DNA from: Anisus vortex
Taxonomy: Eukaryota > Mollusca > Gastropoda > Planorbidae
Reading direction: 5' to 3'
NCBI GenBank assembly: GCA_949126835.1
Contig: OX421501.1
Coordinates: 2,662,117-2,726,116 of the forward strand
DNA length: 64,000 bases
The translations under genes and the position numbers were made by a program. Positions 43,863-55,747 of this stretch are shown one piece after another. The notes beneath the pieces are model-generated. The model was not told the origin of the DNA and made no database searches. It saw nothing but the letters and a program-made list of their open reading frames with translations. Every line of letters begins with the position of its first letter. Within the stretch, counting starts at the first letter, position 1.

Positions 43863-44170
43863 TGTAGTGGGTTTAACACACAGCCTTTCACTCAGTTATT
43901 CGACAAACAGTTTGATTTCTTTGCTTTGGTGGCGAAACACCCAACAAGCATTTATTCTCATAAACCAAGACAGGTACCCAAAAGGGATGACCAAACAGAA
44001 TAATGTTGAAAACTTTAAAACAACAAAGGTAGGGCATTAGGTACGACGACAGCGTTGGGGTCTTGTGGTGTGTAATCCAATGAGCTGACCTGTACAGTGC
44101 GCCTTTTTATTTTTACAGTCTTGCCAACTTCGGGCTGCCAAACTAGCTCATTTAAGGATGGGCACTATAT

Positions 44171-44174
<4 letters not shown>
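43863..44174 (-). repeat. 5' LTR of the outer element, 312 bp
   Basis: The longer copy, with the block caaaagggatgaccaaacag through cagtgcgcc that is missing from the other LTR. Both share ggtggcgaaacacccaacaa and cttgccaacttcgggctgcc. Confidence 0.75.

Positions 44175-44226
<52 letters not shown>
44175..44226. repeat. (AT)n microsatellite
   Basis: About 26 AT units, the right half of the target into which the outer LTR element inserted. Confidence 0.95.
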
Positions 44227-44227
<1 letters not shown>

Positions 44228-44670
44228 TGAGGAGTTAAAGGCTTGATAAAAACACAGAAGTAAGAAAAAACTGAAAAAGTAATGAAAAGAGTAGTAATTC
44301 CATTGTGCACATGATTTGCCGCTGCACAATGACACTCTCCTTGCCTGTACCAGCTGGGGGTGTATTTAATTGTTTATAATTGGCAAGTGGGAGGAGGGAA
44401 GAGAGGGGATCTGCACTGCATAAGACCTTTCCTTTTTTTTTTTTTTTCAAATATTTTCTTTGTATAAATTATCTATAGGCCGGAGGAACAAAGACAAAAT
44501 GAAAGGTTTTTCTTTGTTGTCCGTTGTCTGTTATATATTTTGAAAGTAATTGCGTTTTGAAAGTGCGGGGGTGTGATTTAAAAAAAAAGGGTTTAGAAAG
44601 AATGAGTGTTTATTAAACAAAATTTTCTAGGCCCGCAGAAGACATAACATTGAAGCGACTTTTTTTTTTT
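44227..44670. other. no gene seen
   Basis: There is a poly-T run near 44436-44448 and otherwise mixed sequence. No motif recognised. Confidence 0.5.
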
Positions 44671-44675
44671 AAAGT

Positions 44676-44835
44676 ATCCAGTTGGACCAACTTGATCAAT
44701 GGGTCTCGTGAAGCAGCGTTCACCAGTTTCTGTGAGCCACAACATACAAGATGATTGTGTTGCCAGCACAAGTCGGAACCCTGGACCTTCGGTGCGCCAG
44801 CCGAACGTCCGGCCATAAGGTCACCGTGCCCCCGT
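44676..44835 (-). mobile_element. SINE family A, reversed
   Basis: The complement gives head (aaggtccagggttccgactt) and tail (gatcaagttggtccaactgg) with the middle of the body deleted. Confidence 0.65.
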
Positions 44836-45221
44836 AACTTGAGGTACCATTGTATATACATCACTGAACAAGGTCAAGTTAAAGCATCCAACAATTTTAT
44901 TTTAGTCGCTGAGATGTAGGCATACTATAACTATAAGACTAACTGGTTTAACTATTTTATTGTCTTACTAATAAGATTTAACGGTTGGCTACTAATGTAA
45001 AATGCAGAGATCTTATATATAATAAGTAAAAGAATTGTATAGAGTAGACAAAATTCACTACACCCTCCCCATTCCAACGACGGGCTGCGACTTGGTACTA
45101 GTCTGCAGAAGCAAAACAACCTGAATGCAAAATGTTGAAAATTTTTTTTTAAATGTTGGTTAGGTTCTGTGCATGGTAGCCTAGCGATCCATGTTGTCCA
45201 ATTTGGTCTGACGGAATACTT

Positions 45222-45773
45222 TACCTCAAATTAAGAACTTAAGTCGTTGCAGAACTCAGTTCGTAACCCGAAATGTTCGTAGCCCGAAACATGTAAATTA
45301 ATGCAACGGACAAAATCAGTTTTAAAATTAAGGAATCGTTGTTTATTTTTATTAACATCCGGTCTTTTACCAGACCAAACGCAAAGAATAGTGTACTGAT
45401 TAAAAAAAAGAAATGCAAGACTAGACTCGGACCACGTATGAGCTTAGGACGCAATAATCTTCTTTATAGAAGGAGCGTCTGTAATGTATAAGATAAGAGA
45501 AAGAAAACAAAGAAATAAATTTAATTCATGTAACATTTTAAAAAAAAGGATTTTTTGCTTACTCTTTCTTTCTTACCAAGAAAACGAGCATGTTAATGGG
45601 AAATACGTCACTCTCTTTGCTGTTCTGGAACATTAATTTCAGGAGTTTCTTATCGCTGTTTCATGGCAGTTGACTGGAAAGCTTCGTTCGTAGCCCGATG
45701 TGCTGTTCGTTACTCAAGACAAAAACATTTCAAAGTTGTTGTTCGTAACACGAATTGTTCGTGATCTGAGGTA
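45222..45773. mobile_element. mariner-like MITE with a LINE end inside
   Basis: It is bounded by tacctca and tgaggta. Inverted subterminal blocks carry multiple gttcgtaacccgaaatgttc and gaacaattcgtgttacgaac motifs, the gttcgta pattern common in mariner-type MITEs. A LINE family-2 3' end (45415-45505) sits in the middle. Confidence 0.55.
45415..45505 (+). repeat. LINE family-2 3' end
   Basis: gcaagactagactcggacca, the cgtatgagcttaggacgcaa block and a gtataagataagag tail. Confidence 0.7.
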
Positions 45774-45779
45774 AGTAAA

Positions 45780-46052
45780 GTACCATTCAGACCAAACTGA
45801 TCATAGGGCTGGTGAAGCAGCGTTTACAAGTTTCTGTGGCCACGGCTTACAAGGGGATGTGTGGCTAGCACAATACCCAGCCGCCTTTACTTTACAGCAA
45901 CTAATGTCAGAGCTGGGTAGACTCAGGGGGCACCCTCAAGACCCTGGAAGGAAAAAATTCTAGCCTCCACCAGAATTCGAGTCCAGAACCTTCGGACCGC
46001 CAGTCGAGCGTGCTGTCTCTTGTCCACCGTGCGCCATCTTGTCCTGAGGTTC
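45780..46052 (-). mobile_element. SINE family A, near full length, reversed
   Basis: The complement reads head (gctcgactggcggtccgaag, ggttctggactcgaattctg), body and tail (cagtttggtctgaatggtac) in order; it is one of the best copies. Confidence 0.8.
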
Positions 46053-46439
46053 CACTGTATGATTGATTCTCTGGTTTGAGATTCATCCTATTAAAGCTTA
46101 TGATGTTGTATTATGTTTCAATTAGAGGCTCTAATCGTTCTTTTTAGCAAACTGGCTATGTCTTATTGTTTTTAAAATTGCAACCCAAACCCACTGATGA
46201 GTAGCAGATCAGCAGATGTTGCGATGCTCCGAGGTCCTTGCTGGTCAAAAGGGGGCCCCAGAAAAAAAAACAGTACATTTACAAATCCAATAAGCTTTTA
46301 AGGGGCCCAATGTATGTATTGCTCAGCGTATTATAATCCTCTCCGATGAACTAATCCCGCCAAGTGTAAAACTATAAACAGTTGGTGAAAAATCAATACT
46401 GTAGGTGTCAGGAGTTAGTAGTTTAAATAAATGATGAGA

Positions 46440-47350
46440 ATAGTTAGCAATGGAAGGTCAGTAGATATCAATATACCAGGATAAAATGACATGAGATGAG
46501 ACTAGATAAGAATAGAAAAATAGAACAAAATATTAAAGACCAGAATAGAAAGACCAGAGTCAAAATTTGACCAAAATAGAAAGACATTATAATAATAATA
46601 GTCACTTCTTAAAGCTCTTCTATCCATGCTATTAAATTAGCATGCTCAATGCGCTCTTGGTGTGAGTTGAATTGGTTGGCAGATGTACTAGCCAAAGAGA
46701 AAGGTCGTTTTAAAAGTCTCACTCGTCTCAGATTCTCTTAGTGTCTGAGGTAAACTGTTCCATTAAGAAGGCGCCACATATTCAAATGAGCGCACTCCCA
46801 GGTACTTCTTTTTGTGTCCATCCACACTGTGAGTATTAAGGAAATTAGAATAGACCATAATAGAAGGGCAGGAGTTTAAAAAAGACCAGATTGGAAGGAC
46901 AGAAGAGAATGGACCAGAATGGCAGGGCAGACAATGAGAAATCGTCACTATAGTAGGACATATTATGATAAATAAAAAGGATATAGGTAAAAAAAAGAAA
47001 GACTGAAATATTACAAAATAGATGGGAAAGGAGATGAAAATAGACCAGAATAGAGAAAAGAACATTAGATGGAGAATAGAATAGAGGAAAGACGAAAAGA
47101 ATATAATAGACCAAAATAAAATATACAGAAGATGATAATAGACCACAATAAATGGACAGACTATGAGAATAGACAAGAATATAAGGACTGACTACGAGAA
47201 AAGATCAGAACATAAGAAAAGATAATGATAATAGACCAGGATAGATAGACAGGTGATGAGAATAGACCAGGATAGATAGACAGGTGATGAGAATAGACCA
47301 GGATAGAAGGCAGGTGATGAGAACATACCAGAATAAAAGGTCGAAAGAAA
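46440..47350. repeat. degenerate 26-31-bp repeat, GATA/AGACC-rich
   Basis: A gaatagaccagaatagaagg-like unit recurs through the region; the best part is 47220-47320, with near-identical 31-bp units (aggatagatagacaggtgat). The complement stays open in places and gives Ile/Phe/Ser-rich spurious ORFs. Confidence 0.75.
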
Positions 47351-47519
47351 AATATAGGTATCACCCAGATTTCAAATACTTGACGCATATGGAGGCAAAT
47401 AAGCGAGGAAAAATGATAAACGGTTTCCATTAGATCTATGTCCCCAAGCAGTCAAAGGTACTTTGTGATAGGTTCATGCAGAGTTTCTCAAAAGTATGGT
47501 TGTGAACATTGCGTTTGGC

Positions 47520-47738
47520 CGCCATACTGAAGGGCCTGGGTTGGAGTCCGCGTGAAGCTTGGGATTTATTGCCTGGTCTGGAGGGTGTTTCTGAGTCTAC
47601 CCTGCACTGATGGGCACCTGAGATTAGTGAGGGGAAAGTAAAGTTGGTTTGCCTGCTGGCCACACAATCTCTTAGTATGGCCACAGAATCTTGTGAACGC
47701 TTCTTCAAAGGCCGTACGGATCAGAATGATTACAGGTA
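47520..47738 (+). mobile_element. SINE family A
   Basis: Head-like ggcctgggttggagtccgcg, body ctgagtctaccctgcactga and ctgctggccacacaatctct, and a diverged tail. Confidence 0.7.
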
Positions 47739-47739
47739 T

Positions 47740-49055
47740 ACATTTGTTTCATTATCGACAGACTTATAACAGTGTATTTCGACCGAAGCACACTAACACC
47801 AAAGCTCACGAACACTTGGCGGCCTGCCAAGACTTTGACCTAACCCTTTATTCGTAAAGTCCTGGACTCAAGATTCGTCCGATTTTTAAACTTTGTTTAG
47901 CGGTTTAGCGGATTACTATAATCCACTGTACTTAACACCTTTTGGTGCTCGAAATCCGCCTAATTTTTTAGTATAAGTGGCCTAGTTTGTTTGCAATCCC
48001 CAAATACTAAGCTATTGAAAAATAGCTAACGGTGGGCCATCAAAAGACCACAAAACATCTTACATCGTAATCTCTTCTAACTCAAATAGATCATCCCAGC
48101 GCTTACTAAAATATCCATCGTCATCATCGTCTGTTTCCCGGCCTGGAGCATAGGCCACACATACAAACACACACACAAACACACACACACACAAGCTCTT
48201 TAAGCTCTGGGCAAGTTCTGGTTCTGGGCAAGTTTCTCAATCAGTCTCCAGTTTTGTCCCTCGATGCTGGTGTCTGCTTCAAGCTACAAAAAATCTACGG
48301 GTAATTTTCGGTCTGCCTCTTTCCTCTTGCATTGTGGGTTTCAGTTGATGTTGTAATCTTTATGGCTATTTGTTGTATTGTTTCGCTTGTGTGAACTGTG
48401 AGGACCTGTTATTGTGACGCTTGTTGTGGGTTTACTTTAGAGTGTGACCTATCCACCGACACTTCTTCTTTGATGGATATGGATTATACCTCTTCGACTG
48501 ATTCCTGCAGCGTGCACTGCCTAAGCTTTTCATTGCTGATCGCATTAAGCCAGCGTAGCTGTGGGAATTCTTTAAAGGCATGATTTGTGCAAATGCCTGT
48601 ATCTTCCCCTAGCATGTCGTGGTGATCTTTCATATCTTAGTTTTACGATCTCCATAATGAGTATACTATTACAAATTAGTAGTCCCCCCCCCCCCTCAGC
48701 CGAATGAAAACAAAATACCTATGCCTATTTTGACGTTTGTTTGTCTAGCCAAAAGGTTCTTAAAAACGAGGCGCATGGGCTGCTCACGGTCTGCTTTAGT
48801 GAATATGGTGCGACCCCGCAAAGATTTTCTGAGATTTTCAAAAGATGGACGATCTTTATTTTTTCTCTCTGAGAACGTTTGAACTCAAATGTTATCTCAA
48901 CATAAAGTGATCTTTGTCTGGCGCAGCTTATGTCGTGCTAATCTAAAATTTTGGCATCCTTTTTCGCATATTTGATGAATCTTTTACACGATCTGCAACT
49001 TCTTTCTTCTGCTTTTTCGTCTCACACAGACCTTTCGGAAAACTTCTCAATTTTA
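47740..49055. other. no gene seen; small (CA)n and poly-C runs
   Basis: (CA)n at about 48155-48193 and a C run at 48686-48697. A 61-codon Cys/Ser-rich ORF at 48398-48583 lacks splice or start context. Confidence 0.45.
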
Positions 49056-49064
49056 GCGTTTTCT

Positions 49065-49405
49065 GAAAGGGCCTCATCTTTTTCTTGAAAAGGCCCCATC
49101 TTTTTCTTGAAAGGGCCCCATCTTTTTCTTGAAAGGGCCTCATCTTTTTCTTGAAAAGGCCCCATCTTTTTCTTGAAAGGGCCCCATCTTTTTCTTGAAA
49201 GGGCCCCATCTTTTTCTTGAAAGGGCCCCATCTTTTTCTTGAAAGGGCCCCATCTTTTTCTTGAAAGGGCCCATCTTTTTCTTGAAAGGGCCTCATCTTT
49301 TTCTTGAAAAGGCCCCATCTTTTTCTTGAAAGGGCCCCATCTTTTTCTTGAAAGGGCCCCATCTTTTTCTTGAAAGGGCCCCATCTTTTTTATTATTGAA
49401 AAGGT
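49065..49405. repeat. 23-24-bp minisatellite, about 14 copies
   Basis: The unit catctttttcttgaaagggc plus ccc varies by one base in length (aaaggcccc, aagggccc, aagggcctc). The mixture of 23 and 24 bp shifts the frame between units; the complement reads GPFQEKD, GALSRKR and GPFKKKM in turn. Confidence 0.95.
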
Positions 49406-49409
49406 GCCA

Positions 49410-50325
49410 CATCTATCATTAAAATGCTCCACTTTTCCTTTCTTAAAAAGGTCCTACTTTTTGTTCTCAAAAGGCCCATTTTTATCTTGAAAATACCGTA
49501 GTCATTTGTTCATAAAAAGGGACCCATCTTTCGGTAAATTGTCTTAGGGGACGTGGTCACTCCTCCTGAGCCACCCCCCCCCCCCCCACCCCCGACCCCG
49601 ACCCACCTCTGGCTACGTTACTGGTAACAGCTTAAGCTAAGTGTTCATATTGAACTCCGCCCTAATCGGATCAACAGCTAAACTCCATTAATTTGATTCT
49701 ACCGCAAGCAAGTGAGCTGCATTTTGAACGAAGTGAGTGCTCATTTGTTCTTTGTTTTAGCTTCAGAGCTTTGGAGTAGCGAGATGTAAGTTTGAATTGT
49801 ATACGTCCATACAGACCTGAACACGTTTATTTATTTATTTAGATTTTAAATACATTTGTTTAAACGACTTCATCTTATCATATATGTTACAGACGCTTCT
49901 TTTATACAGAAGATTATTGCGTCCTGCGTTAATCCGTGGATTGTCTTGCATTTAGATTAGGGTTCTATAAATGCACGATGTTAAGTCTTTAGTTTTCTGG
50001 CTTGTTTAGGTCACCCACTCTATACCCGGATGCCAATCGGAGAGGAAGTGAGCTTACATGTCTTTTTTCTTGCATATTGTGTTTATGGGAGTTTTTTAAA
50101 CAGTGTCGTTGTGCTGTACTACTTGGTTAGAATGGAATGTCCCATGTATTATTACTATTTTGCTCTTGGCTCTTTTCTTTTATTGTTTATATGTTTAGTG
50201 ATTTAACTATTGGTGTTACTCTTGTCAGTTGTTAACATATTCCGTATTAATTAATCCTTGCAGCTCTTTTTTTAATTCATTCATTAATGTCTCAGTTAGT
50301 TGATGGTGCTATACACAAGATACAT
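49410..50325. other. intergenic; LINE family-2 reversed end and a possible 5' exon
   Basis: A family-2 3' end, reversed, lies at about 49880-50045 (tatgttacagacgcttcttt, gcgtcctgcgttaatccgtg). A short segment at 49761-49785 has a ttttag acceptor and an at|gtaagt donor and could be an upstream non-coding exon of the secreted-protein gene. A C-run element end (cctctggctacgttactggt) is at 49605-49625. Confidence 0.4.
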
Positions 50326-50334
50326 ACAGTGCCC

Positions 50335-50515
50335 TCACATAAGGGGGAGGGCAGAGGGGGGCATATGCCCGGGGGTTACACTTCCAGGGGGGCGGCTAAT
50401 GTAGTCTAAATATAGCAAATATAGAACTAAATAAGCAGTTACATTATGCAAGGGGGCGGCGCTGAAACTTTTGCCCTGGGGCGCTAAATAAGCTTGTAAA
50501 GGCTCTGGATGCATA
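50335..50515. repeat. possible small DNA element with GGGGGCGG blocks
   Basis: Repeated gggggcggc blocks resemble the subterminal parts of the element at 31620-33913, but I cannot define clean ends. Confidence 0.3.
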
Positions 50516-50719
50516 TATTAGTACATGTCTATTTAATGTTAGGTAAGCTCAAGATGTTATAAATCAATAACCTATTTTTCATTTGCCTTTTTGGTTTTAT
50601 TTTTATTAATTTAAAATTGAATATTAAAAAGGCCAAAGACACGATGAGTCTTTATATTCTGATGTCCAGGCGTAATGTTAATAGAAGGAATACGTCATCT
50701 GAGCAGCTTGAGATGTCAA

Positions 50720-51395
50720 AATCTGTAGCCATATACTAGAAATGTTAATATGTCAATGTCAGAATCAGTAGTCCTGTACTAGAAATGCTAATATGTCAGA
50801 ATCAGTGGGCCTATCCAAGAAATGTTAATATGTCAGAATCAGTGGGCCTATCCTAGAAATGTTAATATGTCAATGTCAGAATCAGTAGTCAGTAGTCCTA
50901 CTAGAATTGCTACTATGTCAGAATCAGTAGGTCTTTACTAGAAATGCTAATATGTCAGAATCAGTATGCCTATCCTAGAAATGTTAATATGTCAGAATCA
51001 GTGCACCTATCCTAGAAATGTTAATATGTCAATGTCAGAATCAGTAGGTCTTTATTAGAAATGCTAATATGTCAGAATCAGTCGGCCTATCCTAAAAATG
51101 TTAATATGTCAATGTCAGAATCAGTAGTCAGTAGTCCTACTAGAAATGCTTCTATGTCAGAATCAGTAGGTCTTTACTAGAAATGCTAATATGTCAGAAT
51201 CAGTAGGCCTATCCTAGAAATGTTAATATTCAGAATCAGTGGGCCTATCCTAGAAATGTTAATATTCAGAATCAGTACGCCTATATTAGAAATTATAATA
51301 TGTCAGCATCAAATGGTCTAAACTACAAATGCCAATATGTCAGAATCAGTAGGCCTATACTAGAAATGCTAATATTCAGACTTCCATAGTATGTT
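50720..51395. repeat. 37-45-bp minisatellite, about 16 copies
   Basis: The unit aaatgttaatatgtcagaat plus cagtaggcctatcctag comes in variants: gtcaatgtcagaatc adds bases and gtcagtagtcctac replaces the end. Variants alternate in blocks of about 240 bp (50860-51100 and 51100-51300), suggesting higher-order duplication. Confidence 0.9.
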
Positions 51396-51544
51396 ATGAT
51401 GAGCTTGAACACTTTACTCAACAAGGAGCTGAACGCAGGACTCGGAGCCGCTTTTGCCGACCCGAGCAACCCTTGACATTGCTTACAATAATGAATATTG
51501 CTGTTCATATTTTTACAACAACGTGAACGCTTACACAAATATTA

Positions 51545-52258
51545 TAATTCCCCCTGACGATATTTCTTGCCAATTAAAAGTATTATATCTCCCCTATGAT
51601 ATTTCTGACCAATGAAATGTATTATATCTCCCCCTGACGATATTTCTTGCCAATTAAAAGTATTATATCTCCCCTATGATATTTCTGACCAATGAAATGT
51701 ATTATATCTCCCCTACGATATTTCTTGCCAATTAAAAGTATTATATCTCCCCTACGATATTTCTGACCAATGAAATGTATTATATCTCCCCTACGATATT
51801 TCTGACCAATGAAATGTATTATATCTCCCCCTGACGATATTTCTTGCCAATTAAAAGTATTATATCTCCCCTATGATATTTCTGACCAATGAAATGTATT
51901 ATATCTCCCCTACGATATTTCTTGCCAATTAAAAGTATTATATCTCCCCTACGATATTTCTGACCAATAAAATGTATTATATCTCCCCTACGATATTTCT
52001 GACCAATGAAATGTATTATATCTCCCCCTGACGATATTTCTTGCCAATTAAAAGTATTATATCTCCCCTATGATATTTCTGACCAATGAAATGTATTATA
52101 TCTCCCCTACGATATTTCTGACCAATGAAATGAATTATATCTCCCCTACGATATTTCTGACCAATGAAATGAATTATATCTCCCCTACGATATTTCTGAC
52201 CAATGAAATGTATTATATCTTCTCTACGATATTTCTGACTAATGAAATGTATTGTTTT
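51545..52258. repeat. 39-42-bp minisatellite with two alternating unit types, about 18 copies
   Basis: Type 1 is tattatatctcccctacgat plus atttctgaccaatgaaatg; type 2 has ccccctgacgatatttcttg and ccaattaaaag. They alternate with a higher-order period of three to five units. It ends 78 bp before the signal-peptide exon of the secreted-protein gene. Confidence 0.95.
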
Positions 52259-52348
52259 TAAAATAATTTAATGTCCTTTTAAATTTGAAATAATTCGCAG
52301 CAAGTTTCGTCTTCATTTATTTATTTTTTAAACAGATCAAACATAAAA

Positions 52349-55300
52349 ATGAAGCGGTGTGTTCTGAGTTCTTTGGCCATTCTATGCAGTCTGGTTGGCA
52401 CGCTGACTGGTTCTAGCACTCATCTAGGTGACAACATAAGAAGAGAATATAAACATATGCTTAATGTTTCTTTATCATGGAAAGATAATGAAAGAACGAT
52501 ACACTAAAGGAGTGAAAGATTATTTTTTTTGAGAACGTAATATGTGGATGGACTGACTATATTAAGCACTAGTGGGGTGCTCATGCATAGCTTTTGCAAC
52601 CTTACAGATGCACGGTGTTTGGATGCTAAACATAGATACACTAGAGCAGGGGTCGGGAACCCATGGCTCGCGAGCCAGATGTGGCTCTTTTGATGGTTGC
52701 ATCTGGCTCGCAGACAAATGTTCGATTATTAAAAAAATGTTTTTTTTAGACTTTTTGATCTACATATTGTAATTGCACATTAATTGTAATTGCATATCAA
52801 TATATTTCATTCTACAAATGAGCTAAGTCTACACTGCAGCTCAGCATCAGAAGAATACAGAGACATAATTATTGTACTTTTAGTGTTGGAATTACACAAA
52901 ATGCACACATTTACTTGAATTGTTAGTTTTAAACATATAATGTATGGCTCTCACATAATTACTTTTCAAAATATGTGGTATCCATATGGCTCTCTAAGAC
53001 AAAAAGGTTCCCGACCCCTGCACTAGAGGAATGAAGAGCAAAGACTAACGTAATAATAATACTTAAAGAAAAAACTCTAATTGAGAAATAAAACACAATA
53101 ACAAACTGTTGCAATGCTCAGAGAAAAACATAAGGACAGAGACACGTTTCTTATCCTTAATGCGAGAACAAATGCATATAAATACTCTTTCTTCCCGAGT
53201 GGCATTCGGGCATGGAATGGGTTGCCCGAGCAAACCAGGGAAACCAGTAAATTAACATCATTTAAAACATTAATAAAATGCAAGGCTAGACGCGGACCAC
53301 GGATGAACGTAGGACGCAATAATCTTATTTATAGAAGTAGCGTCTGTTATATATAAGTAGCGTCTGTTATATATAAGAGAAGATAAGATGCATAAACAAA
53401 TCTGACAGAGAGAGAGAGAGAGAAGGGGGGATGAACAGTGTGAGCGCAACAGCTTCGGCAGGTGTTTTTACTAATGTCAAACAAAGGAGTTATAAATGAT
53501 TCAATTATGCAAAAGCCTTATTAATATTTTATCATTCTCAGTTTTAAGTATGAACCTCTCTGACTAGTTTGGAAACCTAAGATTTAAAAACAAGAAAACT
53601 GTAAAAACGAAGTTTTTATTATACTCCCTTTATTTGCAAACTAAGTTTACCATCATGTAATTAAATAATTGATTGACTACTGCAAATGAAACGTACAGAA
53701 AAAAATATCTGTGTCGCAAATCTCAAAAATATCTCCTTACTCCGTATGAATTGTTCTAAAAATAATCGTAGCGCATAATTATTTTTTTTCTTGCTTTGCG
53801 CCGAAAAACTATAAAAAGTTGCACAGGCATTTTTAACGCGAAATCAATATATTTCTTATACTTTCCTTTTAAGAAATGAAAATTGTCATAAGTGTAGTAG
53901 TATTAAGTCGTTTTAACTGAAAATTTGATAGGATGTATTGTTAGGCGACCCAAATCTGCTGTCCAAATTTCAGCTCGATTGGACCACGGGAAATGGTCGA
54001 AAAATCGACGCAAAGTTTTGCACGACGATTGCAGACAGACAGAAAATGCAACTTAAAATAAAGGGAGTAATAACAACAAAATTAATAAAATTTTAAAATC
54101 AAGCCAGCAAAAATTATTTGCAACACACAAGAACCATGAGGGCACATATTAGAATAGACCACTGTTAAGAAAACACTATATTGAACTCATAAAAATACCC
54201 TCTCTTTATCCTATGTTTTTTTTATGCGAGTCCATCGATTTCGATGAGGTCCATCCTATGTAATAGTCATAGTTGCTGGTGGGTCCGGAGATAGCTGATG
54301 AGGCCTACTCTTGCCCCGTTTTCCTGCGACTAGTTCGCCATAGAAGACCTTCTTGGGTAGACATCCTTCTGGCATGCGCACAACACCTGAGCTGGGCTTT
54401 TCCTAGTAGGGTGTAAATGTTTGGCATGTCCGTCACTGAGGAGCTCGTACAGACAGACATATTATGTTGTTTTTTTTACCATCAAAAAGAAGCTTCAAGT
54501 CACCAAACACACACACAAAAAAAGGAAACAAGAACTCTTTCGTTTCCATGGCGATCCAATTATTCAAAAGAAATTTTTAAAAAGTCCAATCCTTTTCTCC
54601 GCTGTAGTTCACTTTTGAATGTATGATTGTGATTGATAAAAGTATGTATTAGTTGAGTGTATTTTATTTCATATGTTGTATTGAATAATTTTAAAATATT
54701 TAATGTCTTAAACTATGTGTTGAATGAATGTAAAAAACATATCGTCTCCGGGATTATAAAGATTATTATTGTATTGTTTATTTATTTATTATCCTTAATG
54801 GAGAATAATTGTTTGATCGGTCGTCACAAACAGTGGATAACGTTTTAAAGAATGAAGCTATTAAAAATGTGTTCAAAATGGTTTTATACATGTTTAGGGA
54901 ACTTGTTCAAAGTGTTGTCTATCAATGATTTCATACATGTTTATTCTATTTCAGCTGAGGATTTGAAAATTTTTGCAATGGTATTTGCTGGGGAGTTTAC
55001 AGCACTGAATGAGAGTAATCCAGTCCAGACAATATTGATCTACTATGGTGATCTTCCACAGGTAGCTCCCAATAATGTGAGTATAATATTATCACTTTCT
55101 TGCCAACCTATCTTATCTCGTTACAATCCAACATTCAACAGAAGCTCATTCTATAAAAAAAGATTATTACGTCCTACCGGTTTCAGCCAAGTCTTGCACT
55201 TTGATAAGTGTTTTAAAGTTATTGGTTTCCATGGTTTCATAATAAATAAAATTAAATAATAATAATAGTATTTATAAAGCGCTATCAACAAACATAATGA

Positions 55301-55702
55301 AAGGCTCAAATCGCATTTCATCAGGCTCATCAGGCAACCCATTCCCAGGAAACCCCTCACCTTCCTTCACCTATCCCTTATCCAGAGTGAGGGTCATTGG
55401 GGCACCATTTTTTTGAAAGTTGGGTGATGTTATGCCATCAGTCTCGGTTTTGCGTCGCTATCTGGGAGAGACAAGCCGATCAACTCGTGATGTCTCTTCT
55501 GCTTGAGGAAAACCCTATTTCGCCAAAATCTGTCCTATGCAGCCTTCACTCCTACTGGTGTTGGTGTAACAGTTGTCAGCTGTGAGTTTACGGACTTGAA
55601 ATGGGACTAGCAACCTGGTCTATTTTCTTAATGTTTACTTTTCTTTAAAAGGGTCCCAGACTGTGTGTATTCTAGTATAGTAATTTTGGGTAGCTTTTTC
55701 TT

Positions 55703-55747
<45 letters not shown>

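Larger units (their letters stand above)
35548..44174 (-). mobile_element. outer LTR element carrying a captured Y-box ORF
   Basis: Direct repeats with TG...CA ends flank the unit. On the minus strand the 5' LTR is 44174-43863 and the 3' LTR is 35722-35548. A primer-site-like tggtagcacgagtgg begins 8 bp after the 5' LTR, and a purine-rich ggctggggagta lies directly before the 3' LTR. The insertion is in an (AT)n microsatellite, so the duplication cannot be read. Without the inner insertion the element is about 1.7 kb. I see no gag, protease, integrase or RT of its own. Its only long frame starts with a cold-shock domain. It would need enzymes supplied by other elements. Confidence 0.75.

Noticed and set aside
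48398..48583. Cys/Ser-rich 61-codon ORF
   Set aside because: No signal peptide, splice sites or homology I can recognise; length is expected by chance.
48943..49432. Two 136-139-codon Lys/Phe-rich ORFs
   Set aside because: Product of the 23-24-bp minisatellite; frame slides between units.
51545..52258. Possible CRISPR array
   Set aside because: Units are tandem with no unique spacers, the setting is an animal genome and no cas gene is present.
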